From contig KN817630.1 in NCBI GenBank assembly GCA_000827495.1, positions 29,289 to 93,288 of the forward strand: a DNA stretch of 64,000 nucleotides. The letters run 5' to 3'. The notes under the pieces were generated by a model. The model was not told the DNA's origin, ran no database searches, and saw only the letters and a list, made by a program, of their open reading frames with translations. This document shows, in pieces, positions 25,944 through 36,570 of the stretch (the stretch's first letter is position 1; each line of letters begins with the position of its first letter). The stretch is from Hypholoma sublateritium FD-334 SS-4 (Eukaryota; Basidiomycota; Agaricomycetes; Agaricales; Strophariaceae). The position numbers and the translations under genes were made by a program.

Positions 25944-26836
25944 TTACTCCCGACGACGAGAATGAGAGCGTGCACGCTCGTTGTGGACGATGTTCCCTGC
26001 GCCACCACGGCCGGTAGACTCATACTGAGGATTGGTGACTGGCGGATGCTCAATTTTCGGCTCCTGTCCCACTTGGAAGTTGGCGCTTCCTCCGCGCCCA
26101 GTGGATCGGCTATATGAGAGAAAAACCAGATTAACGATATATTATGACAGGCACCACGATACGCACTATGTCTCCGGTTTATGGCTCGCATTCTGTTTCT
26201 GGCGCTCTTCTTCATCGATAACGCCAATAGGCGCTGCCTCGCCATATTGTATGTTGCCCACGCCACCCCGCCCGCTGGAGTAGACGTTCGGCGTTGACGC
26301 AGGTTCGCGCGATCGGGAGCGGTTCGCGAAATTACCAAGTCCCCCGCGTCCGCTGGAGAACTGGGTTATTGTGAGTATCAGTGATGCATGAAATTTTAGA
26401 TTAGCTCACATTGGCAGACTCCTGCGCGTTAACGTGCTCCTTAATCACCTCGCGCTCAGTCTCCGTGAATGAGGACTCCGGGCGAGGCGCTTGGGCGGAA
26501 TATTGCAGGTTGCCTGCGCCGCCGCGGCCGGTAGTATATACCTGAACAAAGATAAGATGATAAGCCATCGGATAACATGAAAAGGTAAGTGAGCAGACTT
26601 TAGCCGCGGGTTTTGCGACAGGTTCTCGGCCGCGCGGGGTGGAGAAGTCGCTCGGGCCTAAGTCCGGGCGTGCATCCCTCGAGTGCGACGTAGGCTGCAT
26701 GTTTCCCGCTCCTCCCCTCCCTGTCGATTTCTGTGCCCCAGAAATGTAGATATTAGACGGCAAATGAACATGCAGCATCGGGGGAGCCTACAAAGGCATC
26801 ACGGCCGCGAGAGGCCGAGCGTTCTTGGGCTGACAT
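25944..26836 (-). CDS. DUF3602 protein with six GRGG repeats
   Basis: Fungal DUF3602 family, a low-complexity protein of unknown role. Starts at 26836 (MSAQERSASRGRDAF). Four introns of about 50-60 nt give roughly 215 residues. The repeats, one or two per exon, read TGRGGAGNMQ, TGRGGAGNLQ, SGRGGLGNFA, SGRGGVGNIQ, TGRGGSANFQ and TGRGGAGNIV. Exon borders fall close to the repeats, suggesting growth by exon or repeat duplication. The repeats are separated by charged linkers such as FTETEREVIKEHVN. No membrane or signal segment. It ends at 25944 in HSRRRE. Confidence 0.8.
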
Positions 26837-27109
26837 GGCGAATTTCTAGAGGAGTGTTTTTCGGTTTGCTCGATGTCTCTCGCGATGAGAAAGCGACAGA
26901 TAAGGTTGAGTGAAGGAGTTGAAAAGGCTTAGCGCTTGGCCAGGCCCTAGATATGGAGTGCGTCATGAAATAATATTTCCTCGTGCTCAAAATCGACCGG
27001 CAATAGCCGAAACCCACCTCGATCACGTCGGCCGGTTGCGAGCGAGCAAAGCTTTCTCAAAAATTTAATCCTATAGATCGATTGTGCGATATTCAACGTT
27101 CAGCATCCA

Positions 27110-27966
27110 TTACGCCTTCCCAGGACCTGGTAGCCCTGCCACGCGACGGGCATACTCCTCCCCTTCTACGTTTTCCTTCGCCACGAAGGTCGCGAGATAT
27201 TCAGGGACATTTTGCACCAAATTCTCGCGCGCAGGAATTGGCGCGCCGTACTGATTTGCTGCAGGAAGAATACCCGTCCATACTCGTGCGCGCATCTCTG
27301 TGTCGTCAAGGTCCGCGCGGTCGTTGCCCGGCGCATACGCGCGCACCTTCGCGCTCGCACCGACAATGTCGACGCGTAGTACCGTTGTCGTAGTCATTTC
27401 TGCAGCGGTGGGCGGTACGCGCGAGTTGTCCCAGCGGCCGGGGACGAGTCCGTCTGTGATGAGCTTCAATGCGTACATCTTCTCCGCGGGCGACGTCACT
27501 GTCACTGCGTAGCCATGCACCACAGCGCTACGGTAGTTGCAACTATGATTGAACGGCGTCAGCGCGAGCACAACCCCGTCAAAGAGAGTTGCGGCGACGC
27601 AGACAGGAACGCCAGGGAGGCCGCTGTCCTCCTTCTGCGTTTCGGGGAGGCGCATAAAGCGCGACGCTGCGTGGCCATGAAGATAGATCGCCGTGGCGGA
27701 AGTCTCCTGTGCGTCTGGCTCCGTGAACGAGCCGGTCCATGCAAGCATCGGGAGAATGGTGGGGAAGGGATCCTCGTCAAAAGACGTAGGGTTGAAAGAA
27801 ACATGCGCGACGGGGGCGCTGTCGATAATACTATGGACCATATCATGGTTGTATGAAGCTGCAAATGGCTAAAGAATTATTGGTCGATAAGCGATCAGTG
27901 TAACGCACCTCGCGCTTTTAACCGATTCACGGTGCTGCGGGGAGTCTTGGTGTACTGCTCTGACAT
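27110..27966 (-). CDS. PNPOx-like flavin-nucleotide-binding split-barrel protein
   Basis: Predicted FMN-binding split-barrel protein of the pyridoxamine-5'-phosphate-oxidase-related group; cytosolic, since no signal is seen. Exon 1 is 27966-27909 (MSEQYTKTPRSTVNRLKAR), intron 27908-27859, exon 2 27858-27110, giving 268 residues. Landmarks: SYNHDMVHSIIDSAPVAHVS at the start of the barrel, YLHGHAASRFM, VCVAATLFDGVVLA, NYRSAVVHGYA, EKMYALKLITDGLVPGRW, and AYAPGNDRADLDD towards the end. The family includes oxidoreductases and haem-degrading-like proteins, and the actual substrate cannot be told from sequence. The full length looks intact. Confidence 0.8.
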
Positions 27967-28497
27967 GCTAATCTCGGGAAAGGATGGGCTCAGGCTTGGA
28001 GGAGGGATATATATCGAAGGAGTGACGAGGCTCTGAGTCAATGGGCGCAAAGATATTTTTGGCCACTTCAGTGACAGGAGGTCCGTCGGTTCCTCGCGGG
28101 CATGTGATACGACGGATCTCCGTCTCCATTACCCCATCTAGCTATTTTCGCTAAGTAGGGTGATCTATTTATAGATTATCGACTACAACCGCTACTCCAT
28201 GCTAATTCAGACACAGATTTCTCGGTGAGAATACTCTTCTGTTTGTTCGCTGATTCAAATTCAGCGACAATATACCCAGCAAGAATTTTTCCCGCATCCT
28301 GGAGCGAATTTTTGCAGATAGTAAAATATCCGCTCGTCTGCGCCTTTTCAAATGCGATTTGCAGTCCACGTAACAATTATCCGCTGATGTAGGAACGAAG
28401 TCAGCCATGAAGAATGACAAATGTAAAACATGGAAATCTTCCTGTGGAAAATATGGGTCACTGTCAGGATTTTACACATACTCGATTGACAGTGTTA
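27967..28497. other. intergenic
   Basis: Upstream region of the PNPOx-like gene, with a TATA-like tatatata (27.99-28.01 kb), and the 3' flank of the first kinase copy. The stretch 28430-28497 resembles 29640-29718, the flank of the second copy. Confidence 0.4.
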
Positions 28498-29313
28498 TCA
28501 GACAGGACGAAGAATCAACGACCAACCCGCAGAATGCGCCTCTTCAACCTCTGGCTCAAACTTGATATTATTCCACCACTTAGAAAGCGGCGGCGGATTG
28601 AGATACCCAAGCGTGGTCCGTAACACAAGGACCTGCCAATGGCGCGCGTGCCAGCCAGAATTCTCCCAGTCGAGAATGCCGCTGAGTTTCCCATCGGCGG
28701 TGACCATGATATTGTGCGGCCGTAAATCGCAGTGGACGTAGACGCGCTTGTCGTCAGCGAGCACTTTCCCCATACGCTCCGCCTCTTGAAGCATCAGCGC
28801 CTCGCCCGTCCACGGCTTGCTTTCGGCGATTCCAAAGGTGTGGTGCACGTACAGGTCGATGATAGGGAGGGGCCCGATCAGGTCTTGCATTTCTTCGAGG
28901 ACGGTCGGCAGACCGTGGCCGCTCGGGTGGCACATGACGACATCCGCATATTGCGGCGGTGGTGAGAGGGACCATAGTTCCCGCACGATATCATACACTT
29001 CGTTGATGACCGCAGTAATCTGCTCTTCCGTGATGGCCCCTTTGAGAAACTGGTTGAGAAGCGTGTCGCCCGGAATTCGTGTCATGATAGTGTACTAGCG
29101 ACCCCGAACCGCAAAAGAATCGAACACTTTGGGAATGGGGAGATTCAGACCAGTCCCATGGAGGAAACGCAAGGCCTCGGTTTCTGTTGATTCTGCAAAG
29201 AAGCTCTCTTTCATCACAAGCGGTATTCCAAAACGAAATAAAAGGATTCTTGGGAGAAACGTGGGGTATGTGAGTATATTGAGGTATATCCAATAGCGGA
29301 GTCGTTCGAACAT
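28498..29313 (-). pseudogene. aminoglycoside-phosphotransferase-like kinase, copy A (in-frame stop)
   Basis: Nearly the same as copy B at 29719-30534, in the same orientation. It starts MFERLRYWIYLNILTYPTFL at 29313 and keeps the whole 271-codon frame except for a TAG at 29095-29097, where copy B has GAG (Glu before YTIMTRIPGD). The catalytic motifs VYVHCDLRPHN and ILDWENSGW are intact downstream. An internal start at the MTRIPGD Met (29085) would give 195 residues without the first lobe. Either a recent pseudogene or a shortened product. Flanks are shared with copy B on both sides, so the pair arose by tandem duplication. Confidence 0.75.
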
Positions 29314-29718
29314 GGTGGTTTACATTTGACGTGCGCCTGTCAAGTCGGCGCTCACCATTCCCAGGGAAGTCCCGGGCCGCGATTTTCAACCGCTTCAGGG
29401 CCGATTTACACGTAGCCTTTACCAACCTTTTACACCCATGACATGACGCGCCAATTTTTCTAAATGAACTGCTACACCGACCCAACGCCACTCACCGACA
29501 TCCCAAGCTCGTCGTCCCAATGACTCTCTCGCGAGTCCGCTGAGAAACTCCGGTAAAGCAAGCATCCCAAAATGCCGGGCAGGCCATTGAACAATGCACT
29601 GTAAGAAATATTTTGCAACCGGCATGGACAAAACAGAAATTTTCTTCCTGCAAAAATCATAGGTCACTGGAAGGTCTTATTCCGATTTAGGCACATACAT
29701 GATACATTGAAAACGCTA

Positions 29719-30534
29719 CTAGACAGGACGAAGAATCAACGACCAGCCAGCAGAATATGCCTCTTCAACCTCTGGCTCGAACTGAATATTGCTCCACCAT
29801 TTAGAAAGCGGAGGCGGATTGAGATACCCAAGTGTGGTACGCAACACGAGCACCTGCCAATGACGCGCATGCCAGCCCGAGTTCTCCCAGTCGAGAATGC
29901 CGCTCAATTTCCCATTGTCGGTTACCATGATATTATGCGGCCGCAAATCACAGTGGACGTACACGCGCTTGTCGTCAGCGAGCACCTTCCCCATTCGCTC
30001 GGGTTCCAAGAGCATCAGCCCATCGGCCGTCCATGGTCTATGGGTCGCAATAAGCGACGTGTGGTGCACGTACAGGTCGACGATAGGGAGGGGCCCAATC
30101 AGGTCTTGCATCTCTTCAAGAACAGTCGGCAGCCCGTGGCCGCTTGGGTGGCACATGACAACCCCCGCATGTTCCGGGGGCGGCGAGAGCGTCCACAGCT
30201 TCCGCACGACGTCGTGCACTTCGTTGATGACGGCGCTGATCTGCTCTTCGGTGATGGTCTTCTTAATAAACTGGTTGAGAAGCGTGTCTCCCGGGATTCG
30301 CGTCATGATAGTGTACTCGCAACCCTGGATTGCGAAAGAATCGAACACTTTGGGAATGGGGAGATTCAGACCAGTCCCATGGAGAAAGCGCAGGGCCTCG
30401 GTTTCTGTTGATTCTGCAAAGAAGCTCTCTTTCATCACAAGTGGTATTCCAAAGCGAAAGAGGCGGATCCTTGGGAGAAATGTGGGGTATGTGAGTATCT
30501 TGAGGTAGATCCAGTAGCGGAGTCGTTTGAACAT
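29719..30534 (-). CDS. aminoglycoside-phosphotransferase-like kinase, copy B (intact)
   Basis: Single-exon 271-residue protein-kinase-fold phosphotransferase (APH/choline-kinase-like). N-lobe: VMKESFFAESTETEALRFLH, LPIPKVFDSF and MTRIPGDTLL. Brenner motif VYVHCDLRPHN supplies the catalytic Asp and Asn, and ILDWENSGW the metal-binding Asp. It ends GWSLILRPV. In fungi such proteins phosphorylate small molecules or are orphan, so a role in antibiotic resistance should not be assumed. No intron, unlike most neighbours. Part of a family with a broken tandem copy (28498-29313) and a dead third copy (43294-43920). Confidence 0.85.
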   Translation of the reverse strand: MFKRLRYWIYLKILTYPTFLPRIRLFRFGIPLVMKESFFAESTETEALRFLHGTGLNLPIPKVFDSFAIQGCEYTIMTRIPGDTLLNQFIKKTITEEQISAVINEVHDVVRKLWTLSPPPEHAGVVMCHPSGHGLPTVLEEMQDLIGPLPIVDLYVHHTSLIATHRPWTADGLMLLEPERMGKVLADDKRVYVHCDLRPHNIMVTDNGKLSGILDWENSGWHARHWQVLVLRTTLGYLNPPPLSKWWSNIQFEPEVEEAYSAGWSLILRPV

Positions 30535-30560
30535 GGTGGTTTACATTTGACAGTGAATTG

Positions 30561-30879
30561 ATGTCAAGGCTCAAAATGGCAGGAAAAGATTGATACGATC
30601 AAAGCTCATTTGATCGCGGTCCGTGGAAGCGTAGAGATTAGATTAGTTGCGCGTGTCAGCACGCGCTCGACCTGTCGTCCCTTTTCTCCACTGGTATTCA
30701 CGTTTTTTCTATCTCACATAGCTCGAATGAGTCTCGCAACAGAGCTTGTGCGAGAAAAACACATTTTATCCTTCGACTCAACACTCAATCAACACTACGC
30801 ACTTGCTACGGACCTGTGTCCCACGAAAACCTACATGCTACGCAAGTGCTGACTATCTTGCTGCGTCTGTTCCACTCTC
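30561..30879. other. intergenic, no gene seen
   Basis: Upstream region of kinase copy B; a plus-strand ORF at 30610-30852 has no recognisable features. Confidence 0.3.
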
Positions 30880-31280
30880 TTATTTCTTCTTTTCTTTTTA
30901 CTCCTCTCGGAGGAACTCGATACTCCGCAGAATATTTTCTCGATAAGAACGGGACAGAGAAAGCCCGTCTTAGATGTGTAAATTTCGAGTCACACATTAT
31001 CCAAAATGCTCGGACGAGAAAATTCCGGCGCACTTGCGGCGCTGGACCATTGAGAGTACCTATTTTTATGGCATGTGCATTAGTGATTCTGTCGTACTAT
31101 TCCTCGAAATACGGTAAACGAGTTCTACAGCAGAATAGTTATTATAGCAAAGTTCCTGAAAGAATTACGCAGCTCTGAATTTTTTTTTAAAAAAATCGAG
31201 AGGTTGGAAAGACACCTTTTCTAATGTTTGAATGCCATGCATTGCACTACAACGGAATTGGCTGTTAGCGCCTTATAGTA
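30880..31280 (+). repeat. diverged inverted repeat, partner at 39110-39480
   Basis: The segment tcctcgaaatacggtaaacg (31092 on) and a block from gaggttggaaagac to ggaattggctgttagcg match the reverse complement of 39110-39350 with scattered changes; similarity fades towards 30.9 kb. It sits just upstream of the degraded monooxygenase copy, as the partner sits upstream of the intact one. Confidence 0.6.
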
Positions 31281-31295
31281 CAGCCGTATTTGCTA

Positions 31296-31760
31296 TGAGT
31301 CTCTATACTCTCTACCACCATTCACATTTCCTAAACGGAATTTTATTTTAGGCGCACGCAATGCCCCCGCATCACAGTTCGGACAGGCTATCGAGGTTCA
31401 TGCACTTTATCGCTCTACTATAAGTCTCAATGCGTATATTTTAGTGTATAGGACACGTACATGCTCGTAAAGCTCCTCAATCATCCGAAAGCAACAAAGG
31501 CGCTCATTCCCAAGATTTCCGAGGTCTACAACAGTGTTCGTCAGCAAAAGAAAACAGTGTATTAGCCACTTCTATTAGGACTGGCCGCCTGTACGAATTT
31601 TTGACCCCCGGATTCGAGCATGTACAGGAGGGTGACACCAATATCCCATTTGACAAGCTCAACGAGATCGCCGACCTTGTGAGAAAGGAGCTCCAATGGA
31701 CTTGGAAGGAGTCCACTGAGCTAAACGTGTCGAAGGCGCTGGAAATGTAGACGGGTGGTT
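31296..31760 (+). pseudogene. FAD monooxygenase 3' fragment
   Basis: Remains of the last exons of the same monooxygenase as at 36571-38328 and 54706-56463. The intron flank, AHAMPPH, GQAIE, LVKLLNHPKATKALIPKISE, GRLYEFL and GFEHVQEGDTNIPFDKL are readable, but frames shift inside the exon (around 31545), and ATG TAG ends the frame before the usual tail. The 3' flank up to about 31930 also matches that of the intact minus-strand gene. The first three quarters of the gene are missing. Confidence 0.75.
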
Positions 31761-32738
31761 TTTAATTCGTCTGAATTAGGCCTCATGCCGGCTTTAGAAT
31801 ATATATTTGTAGTTACTATTAGAACCTTCGATTCCCTTCCGTGTTCAATGAAGCTGCTATATACATTGGAGATGTAAACAGATATTAGACACTGCTTCGG
31901 AATTTGTAGACAATAATGCATTACATGCTCACTCTCAATTGGTATAAGGTTGAACACGATCTGCTTGCACCCACGAGACAATTACCATTCCCTTACGGTG
32001 GCAAGAACCGCTACTCTTCAGCGCGAATGGCGCAACCCCTTTAGCTGGTCGGGCACCGGGCGGTCAAATTCACATTTTTGCAAACGATCTTTCGAACATT
32101 GGAACTGCGCAAATATGAATAGATTTATCGTAACACTTACATGATCCATTTTTCTTGCTGTGATATCTAAGCATTCACGTCATGGTTGACAATTTTTATC
32201 GCAGAGACGAGCGCTAGGATCGACGTCGAACAGAACTGCCTGTAGAATGGCAATTTCACCCAGAGCCAATCTCCCCCGCTGTTGAATGTAAATGATCCAT
32301 CCCGGCTGCCTCCGTCCTTGCCCTCATCGCTTATTTCCCGAGGCTCTGTAGCCAAAACAAGAAACCACGCGAGCAGCGATTTTCGAGAGCTACCCCGGTA
32401 CTCCCCGACGGTGAAGCACGCGCATGGGCTGAATCAAGGCGGCTGAATATAGATTTTTAGACAGCGCTTGGTGAGAGCCGATGAGCAGGCCACTTCCGTC
32501 GGTAGGCGAGGTTAGACGACCCAGGTCCCGGTTGGGTCCCGGTGGCTGATCATCAGTAAGCTGACGGAGGCACCCGCCCGGCGCCGACTGCAACTACAAT
32601 TTACTTGCAATTTACAACTTCGAAGAGAAGATGACCGCTATGGTCACGGGGGTGCGAAGGCCGGAAAATCTTACGTAAGTATATATTGTGTCCCTATTCT
32701 GACAGCTGCGAACGAACTTGTTTCCCGCCACAACCACG
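31761..32738. other. duplicated 3' flank, then intergenic
   Basis: 31761-31930 resembles the reverse complement of 36430-36560 (3' flank of the intact monooxygenase). The rest, to 32738, shows no gene. Confidence 0.4.
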
Positions 32739-34032
32739 ATGGCAAACCAAAGTGAGTCTTGTCGCTGTTGTCCAGCACTGTGCTCATCGTCTGCAGCGCT
32801 GCCGCCCATCGACCTCAGGCATATGACATCCAACGGTGCCCTATCTCCGGGGCCCGTGCGCAACGACGCCCGTCGTACGTCGCAGCATCTGCGTGCCGCC
32901 GACCCTCGTCTCGGATCTCGTTCTCCCAACTCCATCCCATCGTCGCCAACATCAGTGTAAGTACTACACCCATCTTAGCTCGCTGTAAGCAGTGTGCTCA
33001 CTGTTTCACAGCCACTCGTCGTCGTCGGCCATCTTCGAACGCGACATCGAACCGTTGGTCCCACCATCCCCACCCCACTCGTACACCCTCTCTCCGACAT
33101 CTCCCGCATACCACCCGCCGAACCCACATCGTATTCCACGTGCAAAGGGTACCGAAGCATTGGAGGCAAGCGTGCCATCCGTGCTGGACAGCGCGGCCGC
33201 GATCCTCGGCTCGCTTGCTGCCGACCCCGACGCCGTCGCTGTCGTCGCCCCCGCCCCCGCCTCGACGTTCGATTTCCTCGGCTCACCGACTTCACTGGGG
33301 CTTGGATTGGGTGGGCGCACGAGCGGGTTTGCGAGTCCGATAGGCTCGTTCCGCAGCCGCAGTCCCAGCCCGAGTCCCCGCGCGGAGGCGCTGCTTGCGG
33401 CTGCGACCGCGCAGATAGCCAGTACCAACACCACAGCCATTGATATTCCTGGGGTATCTGCCTCTCCACGGCCCGCATTGCGTACGGTCGATACTGGCGC
33501 GACACTAACTGCGGGCACCTCACGCGGCGCGTCTCTCTCACCAAGTGCATCCCCGCGCCCTCTCCCACCGCCCGCTCTCTCCGCCTCCCCCTCGCTCGCT
33601 CCGTCGCCCGGCCAGGGCGGCGTGGCGAAGCGGCTCTCGTTCATGTCGTACGCGGATCTACGCGCGGCGACGCCTGCCGCGACGACAAGCCTCACGCAGC
33701 TCACCAGTGGCGCGGGGAACGAGCCGCCGCCGCACATTCCAGGCGTCAGTGGTCTGAGCACCGGAGGCGGCGGGAGCGCATGGGGCGGGAGCGAGCGAGG
33801 CGCAGGCAGTGCGGCGCCGAGCGTGCGCGGGATGTCTATCGGCTCGGGGCTCGGGCTGAGCGTGCCACCTCCCGTGCCGGTGCAACATGCGCATGGGACC
33901 GGTGCGCTCGCTCTACTTGATCTCGGGGGCGAGTGGGAGCGCGAGGGTCTAGGCCGCGGGCTCGAGGAGCGCTTGGAGGGCGAGGCGCCACTCGTGGGCG
34001 GGGCGACGTCGATGGAGGCACTCGGGGTGTAG
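32739..34032 (+). CDS. conserved basidiomycete Ser/Pro-rich protein of unknown function
   Basis: Exons 32739-32751, 32797-32956 and 33012-34032 splice in frame to 397 residues (introns of 45 and 55 nt). It starts MANQTLPPIDLRHMTSNGAL. Mostly disordered, rich in Ser, Pro, Ala and Gly. Ordered-looking patches are HSSSSAIFERDIEPL, the central KRLSFMSYADLRA and the C-terminal GGEWEREGLGRGLEERLE. I recall similar SFMSYxDL and GLGRGLEERL motifs in other mushroom-forming fungi, so it is probably conserved, but no function is known to me. No membrane segment. High GC compared with flanking DNA, as in the other conserved genes here. Confidence 0.7.
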
Positions 34033-35687
34033 CGTGGCATGGCAACGCCAATATCACGGAGAAGGTGACGATGAGCAGATGGCTGATCTCGTACGGTGGT
34101 CGATCATTACAAACACAAGACGATCGACGATGTGCGCGATGACAGCGTCTGATGGATTGGAGGACGCGAGAAGAAATATGAACGAAGAAGGAACTAATGA
34201 CTGCTCCCCGCTGCGTGGGGGCGTGTACACTGCTTATCTACGCTACGACGCTATGCTAATGACTCTCGGATTGCTCGGTTGGATTTTTTGGTGCCTGTTG
34301 TCTTTGTCTGCTTGGCCTGCTTGCTACGTTACATATTATATTATACTACGACTGGATACTTACGTTTATGCTACGTCCCTTCCGTGCTCTGGCTCTGGCT
34401 CTGGTCTCGCGGCCCCGGTGGTGCTTACTCATGCTTGGTACAATATAACACAGTGCGATATGATATGATACGGTATGACACGACGCGTGCGAGATGTGGA
34501 TGATGCAGATGCTGTGATATCTGTGTCGAACGCTGACAGAGTGGAGTGGGTAGATGCGGTGATGCAGGATGTGGGGGGGCGATGCGGCGCAGGCTCAATT
34601 GCGGTCGCGGACGCGCCCTCGCGGCGACACCGGAGGCGGAAGCACTGAGATGTGTATTTGGGTGGCGGTGCGAGGCGTAGATCCGCGCGCGTGGTGAGCG
34701 CAGTGGCAGTGGCAGAGCGCGAACGCGCGACGGGCGCGGGAGCCGGGCCGGGACTATATTTGGCCGTGGGCACTCGACGCCGCGCCTCGAGAGTCGACGC
34801 GCGACGTGAGCCGGGATGCTGGGCCTGGTCGAACGCTGTGAGTGCCCAGCATCGTGGAGTACTTTTCTCTCGCGCCTCCGCGCGCTGCCGACAGGAAATT
34901 AAATGAACGGGATCAATGGTGCACAGCTCCTGCGCAGTGCACGCACGGGCCACAGCACGCGCTGCGGTAAGTATGACACGGCTCGGAATCGACATCAGAC
35001 GCGCTCTGGCCTCTTAAAGGGGGTTAAGCGCGTCAGGAGCTACGAGGGGGGGTAGAGGGGCCAGTTTCCCATTGGCAACACGGCTGTCAACGGATATGCA
35101 ATGCATCATCTTCAGCCTCGAGGTAGTATTGGGATTCTGGACCTGGCCGAGGACTGACCACCGCCACCTAGGAATCCATAATATCTCTTCACTCGCACAT
35201 TTTTACCGATTGACTCTTCCAATGGCAGGGCCTAAGTTTAGAAAAGACGACGATCTGTCATAGAATGGCGCGCTTATTAGAAGTCTGCACAGCATCGCTA
35301 TTGCACTACTATCACTGCGATATTACTACATGCTATGCAAGGAGTGAGTAGTGGCTATACCGTCTCTATACTTGGTTTCGAGCGTTTCAGCGCGCAGTCG
35401 TTGAAAGTGATAGACATCATGTAATATGCTTGGTTGACCTAGAAGTCGGGCTGCCTGTAAACACAAGCGAATAGTCAATGTCTTGGAGAAGCTCCAGCGT
35501 TCCGCAGTGGTGCGGTGGTGCAGCTGTTAGCTGAGGCTCCGCTATTTTCGGGGCCGCCAGGCGTATATTACATGCTTGTCTTGGAGTCGCAGCTGTACTG
35601 TTTCCAACTCCCCCCACTCGTTCCGAAGATACAAAGGCCATTCTTCACTGCATCTTGAAGTGCAAGGCCACACGCACACCTCTCAGC
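34033..35687. other. intergenic, about 1.6 kb
   Basis: 3' UTR of the previous gene, then GC-rich low-complexity DNA. A long minus-strand ORF at 34429-34995 is Ala/Thr/Arg-rich without family features and is probably chance. Nothing clear from 35.0 to 35.69 kb. Confidence 0.35.
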
Positions 35688-36403
35688 ATGCCGATATATA
35701 ACTTCGAAAAGAGGGACATCCTGAATTCGCATGTGCGGCTTGGCTCCGGATCTATAGTGTTCACTACTTCCACAACGAGAAGTTTCCTCCGCCGGAACGT
35801 CACAACCCTCTTCGACGCCAATCAGCGCGCTATTGCCTCCGTTCGGTGGAGGGACAAAGCGTTCGAGCTGCAAGGAAGGACGAAGGACACAGATCAGATC
35901 AAGACGAAGCCGAAAGGGTTTTTCGGTGGCAGGTATGTAACTAGGTCCATATACATATGCAGTTGACGATTCTAATAATATGCTATTTTCCATGATCTCA
36001 TTTACAGTCATTGGAAGCGCACCTGGCAATGGGATCCCTCAGGTCCGCGTTATGAGACCAGATACGGAAGTCATCAATGGACAGTACGCACGCATTTTTG
36101 CCAAAACGCTAAAAGTGGATCGCTCACGACGCTTGCACTTGCAATTAAATCTCCCAGGTGACCGAGCTCTCAACCCAAAGTATGCACGCGCAGATGACGC
36201 CACACACCTCGCGTATTTTCGGAAAATCAACTCATGCGTCGATTACCATCCCGGAGGGCGTCCGAGAGACCGACAAATGGTTTCTCTTCCTTGTCCTACT
36301 GAAAATGGAAACTCGGCGCCTGGACGACGAAGCCAACCAAGCCGCAAGCTCAAGTGCAGCTGCTAGTTCAAGCGCGGCGGCAGCTGCGGCTGTAAGCTGT
36401 TAA
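35688..36403 (+). CDS. DUF6593-like protein
   Basis: Exons 35688-35932, 36008-36083 and 36158-36403 join in frame to 188 residues. Pattern of basidiomycete DUF6593 proteins: MPIYNFEKRDILNSHVRL, ATIxW-like ASVRWRDKAFELQG, GFFGGSHWKRTWQWDPSGPR, YGSHQWT, FGKSTHASITIPEGVR and a hydrophobic strand WFLFLVLLKMETRR. An Ala/Ser run (QAASSSAAASSSAAAAAA) ends the protein. These proteins have an LURP-like barrel look, and their role is unknown. It is convergent with the FAD monooxygenase, about 170 bp away. Confidence 0.65.
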
Positions 36404-36570
36404 AGTTCAATAGCATGCGTTCTCTGCAAATACAAAAATCATTAATAATGTCTGTTTACATCTGCAATGTATTTGACTACTTCATCGATCGCGAGAAAGA
36501 ATCGAACCTTCTACCAGCAACTACGAATTTATATCCTGAGCCCGGCGTGAAGCCTGATTCAAACTACAGA

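Larger units (their letters stand above)
28430..30560. repeat. tandem duplication of the kinase unit
   Basis: Two direct units, about 28430-29340 and 29640-30560, share the whole coding region plus short flanks on both sides. The start-side flank reads ggtggtttacatttgac in both, and the stop-side flank shares the ATTTTTC...CTTCCTG-type pattern. A 300 bp spacer (29341-29639) is unique. Confidence 0.7.

Noticed and set aside
28498..30534. Antibiotic-resistance role for the phosphotransferase-like kinases
   Set aside because: The fold is shared by many fungal small-molecule kinases; nothing in sequence or context points to an antibiotic.
23310..31760. RIP (repeat-induced point mutation) as the cause of pseudogenes
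   Set aside because: The stops I can compare directly arise from G to T, and frameshifts are common; no CpA to TpA bias is evident by eye.
34429..34995. 188-codon minus-strand ORF
   Set aside because: Low-complexity Ala/Thr/Arg composition in GC-rich DNA, no family features, no splice-supported extension.
36480..36510. tRNA T-arm-like GGTTCGATTC on the minus strand
   Set aside because: No cloverleaf could be drawn around it, and the same stretch is part of the duplicated 3' flank of the monooxygenase.
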